From contig NZ_JAHNZT010000002.1 of the NCBI RefSeq assembly GCF_019039035.1, positions 434,001 to 498,000 on the forward strand: a stretch of DNA of 64,000 nucleotides. The letters run 5' to 3'. The position numbers and the translations under genes are program-made. This DNA comes from Citreicoccus inhibens (GTDB lineage Bacteria; Myxococcota; Myxococcia; Myxococcales; Myxococcaceae). Each line of letters opens with the position of its first letter. The stretch's first letter is position 1. Shown piece by piece: positions 51,746 through 60,587 of this stretch. The notes beneath the pieces were generated by a model that saw nothing but the letters and a program-made list of their open reading frames with translations, was not told the DNA's origin and searched no databases.

Positions 51746-53077
51746 TCAGAAGGCCAGGTTGACCTGCAACGTGATGACGTTGGTGGTGCCCACGTCCTTG
51801 GCCAGCTGCACGTCGCCCACGAGCGCGGGGTCAGGCGACTGCTGGTGCGCAAGCTGATAGCGCAGCTTGAACGCCAGGGTGGGCGCGTCCACGAACCAGG
51901 CGAGCTGGACCTCTTCGATGTACAGCAGATCGTGGGCCAGCTCGGTGCTGGGGTTCAGGAAGCTCAGTCGCACGCCCACGTCGACGACCTTCTTGTAGAC
52001 GACGTAGTCGGCCTGCACCCACGCGCCCACGCTGGTGAACCGCGGCGCGCCGTCCCCCTCCGGCTCGGTGCGCCGCAAGTAGGCCTCTCCAAAGAACGTG
52101 AAGCGCTGGGCCTGCACCATCAGGTCCACGCCGCCCGTGACGAACTTGCGCGGCCCCTTGGGCACGAGTTGGAACACGCCGGACTCGATGTTGAAGTTCT
52201 CGTCGATCTGCTCGATCTTCCCGCCCGCGCCCTGCACCGTGAAGGACACGCGGAACGGCGCGCCCTCCTTCCCGGACATGATGTACGGCAGCTCGCCGTA
52301 GCCCATGGGCCCCATGGGGCTGACGGTGAGGCGCAGGTTGGACACCCAGCGCCCGGGCATGGAGCGGATCGAGCGCAGCGGCGAGCCGCTGTAGATGCCG
52401 GCGTAGTACTCCAGCGTGTCCGTCGTCCCCAGGAACGTGATGCCCTTGTCGCGGCCGGTCCAGAAGTAGTTCGCCACCGGCGCGAACTCGGGGAAGAGGA
52501 TCTGCTGCGGCCCCCAGGACTCGTGCCGGCTGAGGGGCGTGTAGTACTGCCCCACGCGCAAGCCCGCGGGCTTGAACGGCTGGAGGTCGATGAACGAGTC
52601 CAGCAGGTACGGCGCCAGCGGGGACGCCAGCTCCAGCGACGTCCAGAAGCTGATCCACGGCCGGTAGATGGTGCCGAACAGACGGGGCCGCAGGAACGGG
52701 AAGGCGGTGCGCGACTGCCCCTTTCCATCCACCCAGACCGGCTCGAGCTTGTAGGCGCTCTGGAGGCCGATTCCCAGAGAGTAGTTCCCATCGTCCGACA
52801 CGATGCGGAAGCCCTTCTCCTTGGTGAAGCCCGTCTTGGGAGGCGCGTCCTTCTTCTCGTCCGAGGCGCCGGAGTCCTCGGACGTGCCCGAGCCGCCAGT
52901 GCCCTCGGCCGCTGGGGGCTTCGCGCCCTCCTGGGACGCGGAGGCATCCCCTTCGGGCACCGCGGACAGGGGGTTCTCCACCGGGGGATCGGACTGCTGC
53001 GCCTCGGCGCGCGCCCCCAGGCCCATCAAGCCCATCCACCCCGCGACCACCCAGCCCGCGCCCCACCACCGCCGCAT
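51746..53077 (-). CDS. Porin-like outer-membrane protein
   Basis: 443 residues with a signal peptide (WVVAGWMGLMGLGARAEAQ), an acidic Ser/Gly/Glu linker (~40-85), and a barrel part with alternating strands: RIVSDDGNYSLGIGLQSAYKLEPVWVD, FPFLRPRLFGTIYRPWISFWTSLELA, ending TTNVITLQVNLAF with the terminal Phe expected of outer-membrane proteins. The plan resembles phosphate-selective porin O/P or related large porins; the substrate is not known. It is divergent from the AspT-type antiporter and opens the amino-acid exchange cluster on this side. Confidence 0.85.
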   Translation of the reverse strand: MRRWWGAGWVVAGWMGLMGLGARAEAQQSDPPVENPLSAVPEGDASASQEGAKPPAAEGTGGSGTSEDSGASDEKKDAPPKTGFTKEKGFRIVSDDGNYSLGIGLQSAYKLEPVWVDGKGQSRTAFPFLRPRLFGTIYRPWISFWTSLELASPLAPYLLDSFIDLQPFKPAGLRVGQYYTPLSRHESWGPQQILFPEFAPVANYFWTGRDKGITFLGTTDTLEYYAGIYSGSPLRSIRSMPGRWVSNLRLTVSPMGPMGYGELPYIMSGKEGAPFRVSFTVQGAGGKIEQIDENFNIESGVFQLVPKGPRKFVTGGVDLMVQAQRFTFFGEAYLRRTEPEGDGAPRFTSVGAWVQADYVVYKKVVDVGVRLSFLNPSTELAHDLLYIEEVQLAWFVDAPTLAFKLRYQLAHQQSPDPALVGDVQLAKDVGTTNVITLQVNLAF

Positions 53078-53327
53078 GCGCCCGCTCCCACGCTTTCCCG
53101 GTCAAGGACTCGGAGGATGGTGGAGCGAACCCAAGGGGGCGGCATCACCGCCGCCAGTATGAACGCCTGTCCGCCAGCAGACGCCCCAGCGAGGGGCGGA
53201 AGCGGTGGGCGGACTCGCGCCATGCGAGGCCCCGGCGGCCCGTCCGCCCCACCCTGAAGAACATGCTCCGCGCTGACGCCGGTCCCTACCGTGAGCCCAT
53301 GGGCCACGACTCGGGAGGTTTCCCCTG

Positions 53328-55151
53328 ATGCGACCTGCTACCCGTCACACCGTCCTGCTCACGGCGGGGACCGTCGTCGGTCTCGCGGCGCTCGCCTTCG
53401 CACAAGGCGGAGCACCGGCCGCGCAACCCGAGGCACGTCCCAGCGGGCTCTTCGGCTCGGTGTTGTACTTCCTGCACCTCCAGCCGTTCATCCTGCTCTT
53501 CGTCGTCGTCGCGGCGGGATACGCGCTCGGCGAGCTGAAGATCAAAGGCGTGGGGCTCGGCACCACCGCCGCCACGCTCTTGCTGGCGCTGGCCGTGAGC
53601 CTGTGGGCCTACCACGGCCATCACATCCAATACACCATCCCGGAGTTCACCAGCACCGTCTTCTTCAACCTCTTCATCTTCGCCATCGGCATGAAGGTGG
53701 GGCCGCAATTCATCGGTGGGCTCGAGCGCGAAGGCCGCCACCTCATCGTCCTGTCGCTGCTGTTGCCCATCCTCTCCGCGGCCATCGTCCTGGCCTTCCG
53801 CTCGGTGATGCACCTGGGGCCCGGGCTCCTCTCGGGCATCCTCTCCGGCGCCAACACCGCCACGCCTGGCTTCGGCGCGGCCCAGGCCGCGCTGAGTGAA
53901 CGTAGCAACGCAAACCCGCAGGCAGCCGCGAACCTCACCACGTCCTATGCGCTCATGTACTGCGTCAGCATGGTGCTCTTCACGGTGATGGTGAAGTTCA
54001 TGCCGGGCTGGTTCGGCCGTGACGCGGTGGCGGACGCGAAGAAGATGGAGAAGGAGCTGTCCGGCTCGGAGCAGGCGCCCTTGCCCGGCACCTCGGATTC
54101 GTTCCTCCGCGGCTACGTCCCCATGGACGTGCGCGTCTACCGGATGGAGAAGTCCGAGTTCGAGGGGCGCACCGTGGCGGACGTCTACCATGCGTTCCCG
54201 CGCGTGGCCGTCGAGCGCGTGCTGCAGGACGGGCGCGTCTACAATCCGCCGCCGGACCTGGTGCTCCACAAAGGCGCGGAGCTGGCGCTGGCCGGCCCCT
54301 TGTCGCAGCTGCTCACCAGCCCCGCGAAGATCGGGCCCGAGGTGGACGACTCGAAGCTGCGGGACATCCGCTTCGAGACGGTGGAGATGATCGCGCACCG
54401 GCCCGAGTTGGTGGGCCACACCCTGGGCGAGCTGGGCCGCGAGGAGGGCGAGGGGCTCTACCTCAACGCCATCTTCCGCGCCGGCGATCAGCTCCCCATC
54501 AGCCGCGATCAGGTCATCCGCAAGGGCGACGTGCTGCGCGTCACCGGCACCAAGCGCCGCCTCAATGCCATCCAGGCGAAGGTGGGCACCCTTTTGCGGC
54601 CCAGCCTCGCCACGGACATCATCACCCTGGGCCTCGGGCTCTCGGCCGGTGCGCTGCTCGGCACCTTCACCGTGTCCATGTTCGGCGTGAAGCTCAGCCT
54701 CGGCTCCGCGGTGGGGCTGCTCATCGTCAGCATCACGTTGAGCACGCTGCGCACCCACAACCCGGCGCTCGGTGGCCCGTTCCCCGAGCCCGCGCGCGAA
54801 CTGCTCGAAGACCTGGGCCTCAACGTCTTCATCGCCATCCTGGGCATCAACTCGGGCGCGGGCGTCGCCAGCGCCATCGCCGGAGGCACCATCGGCCCGG
54901 TCCTCATCGTCGGGCTGGTGTCCATGCTGGTGCCCACGTTCATCTGCTGGGCCATTGGCCAGTACGCGATGAAGATGAACACGGCCGTCCTCATGGGCGC
55001 CATCGCCGGGGCCCGCTGCAACAGCGCCGGCATGCGCGCCTCGCAGGAGGCCACGGGCAGCATCGTCCCGGCCATTGGCTACCCGGTGACCTTCGCGGTC
55101 TCCAACCTCGTCCTCACGCTGATCGCCTACGTGTTCGCGCTGATGGGCTGA
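53328..55151 (+). CDS. AspT/YidE-family amino-acid antiporter
   Basis: 607 residues. A hydrophobic duplication (two blocks of about five to six membrane segments) flanks a soluble pair of TrkA-C-like domains (VYRMEKSEFEGRTVADVYHAFPRVAVERVLQDGRVYNP; DIRFETVEMIAHRPELVGHTLGELG), the architecture of the aspartate:alanine exchanger AspT and the YidE/YbjL duplication family. Motifs SGANTATPGFGAAQAAL and GAIAGARCNSAGMRASQEATGS are family hallmarks. AspT imports aspartate and exports alanine, with decarboxylation generating a proton gradient. Here it precedes a decarboxylase by 54 bases, but of a different family (see next gene). Start ATG has GGGAGG nearby. Confidence 0.93.
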   Translation: MRPATRHTVLLTAGTVVGLAALAFAQGGAPAAQPEARPSGLFGSVLYFLHLQPFILLFVVVAAGYALGELKIKGVGLGTTAATLLLALAVSLWAYHGHHIQYTIPEFTSTVFFNLFIFAIGMKVGPQFIGGLEREGRHLIVLSLLLPILSAAIVLAFRSVMHLGPGLLSGILSGANTATPGFGAAQAALSERSNANPQAAANLTTSYALMYCVSMVLFTVMVKFMPGWFGRDAVADAKKMEKELSGSEQAPLPGTSDSFLRGYVPMDVRVYRMEKSEFEGRTVADVYHAFPRVAVERVLQDGRVYNPPPDLVLHKGAELALAGPLSQLLTSPAKIGPEVDDSKLRDIRFETVEMIAHRPELVGHTLGELGREEGEGLYLNAIFRAGDQLPISRDQVIRKGDVLRVTGTKRRLNAIQAKVGTLLRPSLATDIITLGLGLSAGALLGTFTVSMFGVKLSLGSAVGLLIVSITLSTLRTHNPALGGPFPEPARELLEDLGLNVFIAILGINSGAGVASAIAGGTIGPVLIVGLVSMLVPTFICWAIGQYAMKMNTAVLMGAIAGARCNSAGMRASQEATGSIVPAIGYPVTFAVSNLVLTLIAYVFALMG

Positions 55152-55205
55152 GCCGCCGCGCTCCGCCCGAGCCATTGCCTTCCACTCGCACCGAGGTCGC
55201 CCACC

Positions 55206-58007
55206 ATGACGACGCCCCTGACGCACACGCCCCTCAAGGCCCGGCTGCTCTCCGCGCTCGCGGACCCGCAGCAGACGCGGCTGGACTTGTGGAACCGCAT
55301 CCGCGAGGAGGCCGTCCGCCTCGCGGCGCGGCAATCCGCGGGAGAGGACATGTCACGGCTGCGCGGCGAGCTGCTCGCGCAGTTCAACCTCCTGCGGCCC
55401 CTGGAGCGGCTGTGGGCCTTCCCAGGCCCGCGCCTGCTCGCGCGGCTGGAGGAGCGCTCGCAGCATGGCGACTTCGATCTGCTCGCCTCCGACATCCGCG
55501 AGATGGTGCGGCTGCTCAGCCGCTATGAGGACCGCGCGTGCCTGCTCGGCGACAACCTCCAGACCGCGCGCCGCGAGGAGGAGCGCCTCTTCGGCCCCGG
55601 GGCGCCGCACTACTTCACCGTGATGGTGGTGGACACGCTCTCGCCCGAAGCGATGGATGAGCTGCGCCGCGAGCTGCGAGAGGCCCAGCGCGGCGAGCAC
55701 GAGTTCGTCTATCAGCTGCTGCCCGTGCACAGCCTGGAGGACGCGCTGCTCGCCGCGCTCTTCAACTCGGACATCCAGGCGTGCGTGCTGCGCCATGACT
55801 TCCCCCTGGCGTCGAGCCAGCCGCTGGAAGTGCTGCGCGAGGCGATGGAGGAGATCCGCCAGGAGGTGCGCGCCGCCACCCGTCCGCGCGGCTACGTGCT
55901 GGCGGAGTTGCTGCGCCGCTACATGCCGAACCTGGACCTCTACCTGCTCACCGACGAGTCCCTGGCCGAGCGTGGCGCGCCGACCGAGCGCCTCTTCCGG
56001 CGCGTCTTCTACCGCTACGAGTCCTCCAACGAGCTGCACGCCACGCTCGTGGATGGCGTGCGCGACCGCTACGAGACGCCCTTCTTCGACGCCCTCCGCC
56101 ACTACGCCTCCCGGCCCATCGGCAACTTCCACGCCCTGCCCGTCGCGCGCGGCCACTCGGTCTTCAACTCCAAGTGGATCCGCGACATGGGCGACTTCTA
56201 CGGGCCCAACATCTTCATGGCCGAGTCCAGCTCGACCAGCGGCGGCCTGGACTCGCTCTTGGAACCCACGGGGGCCATCAAGCGCGCCCAGGAGAAGGCG
56301 GCCCGCGCGTTCGGCGCGCAGCGAAGCTGGTTCGTCACCAACGGCACGTCGACCTCGAACAAGATCGTCCTGCAGGCGCTCACCAAGCCGGGCGACATCG
56401 TCCTCATCGATCGCAACTGCCACAAGTCGCACCACTACGGGCTCGCGCTGGTCGGCGCCCATCCGGTCTACCTGGACGCGTATCCGCTCCAGCCCTTCGC
56501 CATCTACGGCGCGGTGCCGCTGCGCACCCTCAAGGAGAAGCTCCTCGAGTTGAAGCGCGCCGGGCGCCTGGACGCCGTGAAGATGGTGCTGCTCACCAAC
56601 TGCACCTTCGACGGCATCACCTACCACCCGCTGCACGTGATGGAGGAGGTGCTGGCGATCAAACCCGACGTCTGCTTCCTCTGGGACGAGGCCTGGTATG
56701 GCTTCGCCGGCTTCATGCCGCTGTCGCGCCTGCGCACGGCGATGTTCGCCGCCCAGGAGCTGTCACGACGGCTGGCGAGCCGCGAGTACCGCGAGGAGTA
56801 CGCCGCCTGGAAGGCCCGCATGCCCGCGATGGAAGGCAATGAGTCCGCCTGGCTGAATCAGCGGCTCATGCCGGATCCCGACAAGGCCCGGGTGCGCGTC
56901 TACTCCACGCAGTCCACGCACAAGTCCCTGTCCGCGTTCCGGCAAGGCTCGATGATCCACGCGTGGGATCAGGACTTCGAGCGCCGCGCCGCCGAGCCCT
57001 TCGAGGAGGCGTACTTCACGCACACCAGCACGTCCCCCAACTACCAACTCGTCGCGTCGTTGGACCTCGCGCGCCGGCAGGTGGAGCTGGAGGGCTACGG
57101 CATGGTGAAGCGCGTGTATCAGCTCGCGCTGCGCTGCCGCGAACGCGTGCATGACGATCCCTTGCTCAAGCGCTACTACCGCTTCCTGGAGCCCGCGGAC
57201 CTCGTGCCCGAGGCCTTCCGTCGCTCGGGGCTCGCGGGCTTCCGCGATCGCTCGGGCTCGGCGGACCACCTGCGCTCGGTGACCCAGGCCTGGGGCCACG
57301 ACGAGTTCGTGCTCGACCCCACCCGCATGACGCTCTTCCTGGGGGACGCCGGCATCGGCGGTACGGAGTTCCGCACGCGCGTCCTGATGAACCGGCTGGG
57401 CATCCAGGTCAACAAGACGTCCATCAACAGCGTGCTGTTCATCGCGACCATCGGCGCCACGTGGGGCTCCCTGTCGTTCCTCATGGATGGCCTGCGCGAC
57501 TACGCGGAGCACTTGGACCGCGAGCTGGCGGGCGCGAGCGCCGCGGAGCGCCGGCTGCATGAGCGCCACGTCAGCGCGCTCACCACGGGCCTGCCGCCGC
57601 TGCCGGACTTCAGCGCCTTCCACGAGGCCTTCCGTCCGTACCCTGGCAGCCCCGAGGGCGAGATGCGCGGCGCGTTCTTCCTCGCCTACGGCGAAGAGAA
57701 CCGTGAGCACATTCCGCTGGCCCAGGCCCTGGACGCGGTGGAGTCCGGTCGCGAGCTGGTCTCCACCAGCCTCGTCGTCCCCTATCCGCCGGGCTTCCCC
57801 ATCCTCGTCCCGGGTCAGGTCATCAGCCCGCAGATCCTCGACTTCATGCTCAAGCTGGACGTGAAGGAGGTGCACGGGTACCGCGCCGACCTGGGCCTGT
57901 CCGTCTTCACCGACCGAGCCCTCGCGGACTACGCGGGCCGACAGGGACGCGCGCTCGTGGCCCGAGGCCGCCGCGCCGCCGAGGCGGGCGCGCCGCTCCC
58001 ACACTGA
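55206..58007 (+). CDS. Orn/Lys/Arg-type PLP-dependent amino-acid decarboxylase
   Basis: 933 residues. PLP-binding segments of the Orn/Lys/Arg family are intact: SWFVTNGTSTSNKIV, DRNCHKSHHYGL, WDEAWYGFAGF and the Schiff-base Lys573 in STHKSLSAFRQGS, followed by the C-terminal subdomain. The N-terminal ~250 residues exceed the usual wing domain of 715-760-residue enzymes and include a long helical part; the extra length may bind regulators or partners. The amino acid decarboxylated is not readable from sequence. Directly downstream of the AspT-type antiporter, so uptake, decarboxylation (consuming a proton) and product export would form one unit. Confidence 0.93.
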   Translation: MTTPLTHTPLKARLLSALADPQQTRLDLWNRIREEAVRLAARQSAGEDMSRLRGELLAQFNLLRPLERLWAFPGPRLLARLEERSQHGDFDLLASDIREMVRLLSRYEDRACLLGDNLQTARREEERLFGPGAPHYFTVMVVDTLSPEAMDELRRELREAQRGEHEFVYQLLPVHSLEDALLAALFNSDIQACVLRHDFPLASSQPLEVLREAMEEIRQEVRAATRPRGYVLAELLRRYMPNLDLYLLTDESLAERGAPTERLFRRVFYRYESSNELHATLVDGVRDRYETPFFDALRHYASRPIGNFHALPVARGHSVFNSKWIRDMGDFYGPNIFMAESSSTSGGLDSLLEPTGAIKRAQEKAARAFGAQRSWFVTNGTSTSNKIVLQALTKPGDIVLIDRNCHKSHHYGLALVGAHPVYLDAYPLQPFAIYGAVPLRTLKEKLLELKRAGRLDAVKMVLLTNCTFDGITYHPLHVMEEVLAIKPDVCFLWDEAWYGFAGFMPLSRLRTAMFAAQELSRRLASREYREEYAAWKARMPAMEGNESAWLNQRLMPDPDKARVRVYSTQSTHKSLSAFRQGSMIHAWDQDFERRAAEPFEEAYFTHTSTSPNYQLVASLDLARRQVELEGYGMVKRVYQLALRCRERVHDDPLLKRYYRFLEPADLVPEAFRRSGLAGFRDRSGSADHLRSVTQAWGHDEFVLDPTRMTLFLGDAGIGGTEFRTRVLMNRLGIQVNKTSINSVLFIATIGATWGSLSFLMDGLRDYAEHLDRELAGASAAERRLHERHVSALTTGLPPLPDFSAFHEAFRPYPGSPEGEMRGAFFLAYGEENREHIPLAQALDAVESGRELVSTSLVVPYPPGFPILVPGQVISPQILDFMLKLDVKEVHGYRADLGLSVFTDRALADYAGRQGRALVARGRRAAEAGAPLPH

Positions 58008-58013
58008 CGTCCT

Positions 58014-58046
58014 CGGGGCGCCGCCCAGCGTCAGGGGGGCGCCCCG
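58014..58046. terminator. Bidirectional hairpin between decarboxylase and glutaminase
   Basis: Perfect 9-bp arms CGGGGCGCC (58014-58022) and GGCGCCCCG (58038-58046) with a 15-base loop in the short convergent gap. Confidence 0.6.
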
Positions 58047-58054
58047 TCGGCGGC

Positions 58055-58996
58055 TCACGTCGCGAAGAGGTTGAGCCCCAGCACGGCGGAGAGCTGACGC
58101 GACGCGAGCTGTCCGCGCACGCTGTTACCGAAGCGATCCAACGGCGGGCTGAACGTGGCGATGGCCAACCTGCCCGGAACGACCGCGAGGATTCCCCCGC
58201 CCACGCCACTCTTGCCCGGCAGGCCCACTTCGTACTGCCACGTCCCGGTGTTGTCATAGAGACCGCTCATGGTCATCTCGGCCAGGATGCGCGGGACATG
58301 CTCCGCGCGGATCGCGCGCTGCCGCGTCACCGGGTTGATGCCGCCCGCCGCGAGCGTGGCCCCCATCACCGCGAGGTCCCACGTCGTGATGCCCACCGAG
58401 CACTGCCGGGTATAGACGTCGGTGGCCTCGGTGGGATCGCTGTAGAGGGTGTGAGCGCTGTCGAGCAACCAGGCCAGCGCGCGGTTGTGCTGATTGGTGG
58501 CCGACTCGGAGCGATACACCTCGTCCATCACCTCCAGGTCGCGGCCCGCGAAGGCGCGCTGCGTCCCGAGGATCTGCTCCCAGCGATGCGCCGCCGAATC
58601 AGCGGCGAGCAGGCTGACCGTCGCGATGGCGCCTGCGTTCACGAACGGATTGAGCGGCTTGCCGCCATGCACGACGAGCGCGTGCACCGACGAGAACGAC
58701 TCTCCCGTGGGGTTATCACCAATCTTCTGGCGAACGCCGTCCGCCCCCACCGTGTCGAGCGCCCGAGCGAGCGTGAAGACCTTGGAGATGGACTCGATGG
58801 CGAAGAGAGAGCGCGTGTCCCCCGCCTCGGCGGCCTTCCCATCCGCGAGCATGACCACGATGCCGAAGCGCGAGGGGTCCACCTTCGCCAGCACCGGGAT
58901 GTAGTCGGCGTTCTGCCCGTCGGTGACACCTTGGAACGCGCGATGCGCCTCAGTGGTCGCCGCTTGGATGGCGGTCAACGTCAACGCCGTGCCCAT
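58055..58996 (-). CDS. glsA: Glutaminase (GlsA family)
   Basis: 313 residues with the serine-dependent beta-lactamase-like catalytic site: SxxK in FAIESISKVFTLARAL, the Tyr-containing segment YDNTGTWQYEVGLPGKSGVGGGILAVVPG and the Asn/Glu pocket (PLNPFVNAGAI). Hydrolyses glutamine to glutamate and ammonia. In E. coli the homologue YbaS with GadC gives glutamine-dependent acid resistance by releasing ammonia; here a GadC-like antiporter gene is directly upstream and overlaps this start by 47 bases. A strong ribosome site (GAGGAGGGG) precedes the ATG. Confidence 0.95.
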   Translation of the reverse strand: MGTALTLTAIQAATTEAHRAFQGVTDGQNADYIPVLAKVDPSRFGIVVMLADGKAAEAGDTRSLFAIESISKVFTLARALDTVGADGVRQKIGDNPTGESFSSVHALVVHGGKPLNPFVNAGAIATVSLLAADSAAHRWEQILGTQRAFAGRDLEVMDEVYRSESATNQHNRALAWLLDSAHTLYSDPTEATDVYTRQCSVGITTWDLAVMGATLAAGGINPVTRQRAIRAEHVPRILAEMTMSGLYDNTGTWQYEVGLPGKSGVGGGILAVVPGRLAIATFSPPLDRFGNSVRGQLASRQLSAVLGLNLFAT

Positions 58997-60557
58997 TGGG
59001 TCCCCTCCTCACGTGCGGGTGATCCAGCGCTTCGCCCTCGTCCGCCCCCTGCGGCACTCCGGGCCGCCCTGGCGCGCCAGGCTTCTCCCAGTTGAAGGGC
59101 GCCAGGTCCTGCATGCGAGAGGCGCTGCGCCAGTCGGGCCTGCGCCGCGCGTACAAGACGAGCGGGATGGCCACGAAGAGGATGTTGCCCGCGACGAGGA
59201 TGAGCACATACGTCACGGGGCTCCCGACCTTGATCTGCGACGGCGGGATGAAGCTCAGGACGAACGCGACGAGCGAGCCGATGAGGCCCGCGCCACCAAT
59301 CACCCACATGCCGGCCTCGCCGCCAGGCACGCGGTACGAGCGCGGCGTGTGGGGCTCGCTGTAGCGCAGGTAGATGGCCGCCGCGAACATCAGCATGTAC
59401 ATGATGAGGTAGAGCGTGGACGTGAGCTGGCTGAGGATTTGATACGCCGACTGCACGGACGGAAGGATGACGAACATCAGCGCGAGGAACGTCACCAGCA
59501 GCCCCTGCGCGAGCAGAATGTGGCTGGGCGCTCCATGCGCGTTCACCCGCTGGAAGAACGGCGGCAGGTAGCCCGCGCGCCCCACCACGCCCAGCGCCGT
59601 CGAGGGACCCGAGACCCACACCGTCACGCTGCCGAGCACGCCGAGGAACAGCGCCGCGGCCACCACGGGCGACAGCCACCCCAGGCCGAACGCCTTGAAG
59701 AAGTCGCGGTACGACACGAGCAAGCTCTGCGTCAGGTTGATCTGCGTCTTGGGGATGATGAAGCTGATGGCCAGCGTGCCGAGCACGAAGACGGCCACCG
59801 TCGTCACCGACGCGATGAGGATGGCGAGCGGATAGGTGCGCGAGGGGTCCTTCGCGTCCTTGACGTGGATCGCGTTCATCTCCATGCCCGCGTAGAACAG
59901 GAAGATGCTGGCCGCGAGCACCAGGTTCCCGAACTGAGTGAAGTCCGGGATCACCTTGTCCCAGCCCAGGTGGATCTGCAGCGGCCGTCCTTGGAACAGG
60001 TACGTCAACCCCAGGAGGATGAGCACGCCGGCCGGGATGATGGTGCCGATGAGCCCCGCCCACTTGGACACCGTGGCGGACGCCTTGAGCCCTCGCATGG
60101 CGACAATCGTCGCGGCCCAGTACAGGCCCAGCACGATGACGATGGTGTAGAACTTGTTCGACGACAGCGCCTGATCCCACCGCTGGTTGGGCCCCACGAA
60201 GGCCAGCGACACCGCGCCGTACGTGAGCACGGTCGGGAACCAGATGGTGGACTCGAGCCACACCAGACAGATGGCGAGGAAGCCCCAGCGCGGTCCGAAC
60301 GCCTCGCCCACCCAGCGGAACACGCCGCCCTGCTCGGGCCAGCCCGTGGCCAACTCGGCCGCCACCAACGAGACCGGGATGAGGAAGAACAGCGCCGCGA
60401 AAGTGTAATAGAAAATGGACGTGAGGCCGTACTCCGCCTCGGCGGGCAGGCCGCGCAGGCTCACCACCGCCGTCACGTTCATGATGGCCAACGTGAGCAC
60501 GCCCAGCCCAGGCGCCGCTTTGGCGACGGTGGACGCGCTCGGTTTCCCAGACGCCAT
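58950..60557 (-). CDS. APC-superfamily amino-acid antiporter, GadC-like
   Basis: About 535 residues, 12 or more membrane segments. Start APGLGVLTLAIMNVTAVVSLRGLPAEAEYG, with repeats including FALLFLIPVS-type segments and FYAGMEMNAIHVKDAKDPSRTYPLA, closely resembles glutamate:GABA antiporters (GadC/YjeM group). The C-terminus (EKPGAPGRPGVPQGADEG) extends into the glutaminase gene. ATG at 60557 has GAGGAG nine bases upstream; a GTG at 60563 is two codons earlier. It probably exchanges a glutamate-family amino acid for a decarboxylated or neutral product. Confidence 0.9.
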   Translation of the reverse strand: MASGKPSASTVAKAAPGLGVLTLAIMNVTAVVSLRGLPAEAEYGLTSIFYYTFAALFFLIPVSLVAAELATGWPEQGGVFRWVGEAFGPRWGFLAICLVWLESTIWFPTVLTYGAVSLAFVGPNQRWDQALSSNKFYTIVIVLGLYWAATIVAMRGLKASATVSKWAGLIGTIIPAGVLILLGLTYLFQGRPLQIHLGWDKVIPDFTQFGNLVLAASIFLFYAGMEMNAIHVKDAKDPSRTYPLAILIASVTTVAVFVLGTLAISFIIPKTQINLTQSLLVSYRDFFKAFGLGWLSPVVAAALFLGVLGSVTVWVSGPSTALGVVGRAGYLPPFFQRVNAHGAPSHILLAQGLLVTFLALMFVILPSVQSAYQILSQLTSTLYLIMYMLMFAAAIYLRYSEPHTPRSYRVPGGEAGMWVIGGAGLIGSLVAFVLSFIPPSQIKVGSPVTYVLILVAGNILFVAIPLVLYARRRPDWRSASRMQDLAPFNWEKPGAPGRPGVPQGADEGEALDHPHVRRGPNGHGVDVDRHPSGDH

Positions 60558-60587
60558 GGACACTCTCTCCTCGAGTCCTGCGATGAA

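Noticed and set aside
53182-53260. GC-rich inverted repeats between the porin and AspT genes
   Set aside because: Short arms (6-10 bp, one with a large loop) in a very GC-rich divergent gap; no better than background.
53286-55334. Open frame of over 680 codons on the minus strand opposite the AspT-type antiporter
   Set aside because: Dominated by His, Arg, Glu and Gly without family motifs, fully antisense to a well-supported transporter.
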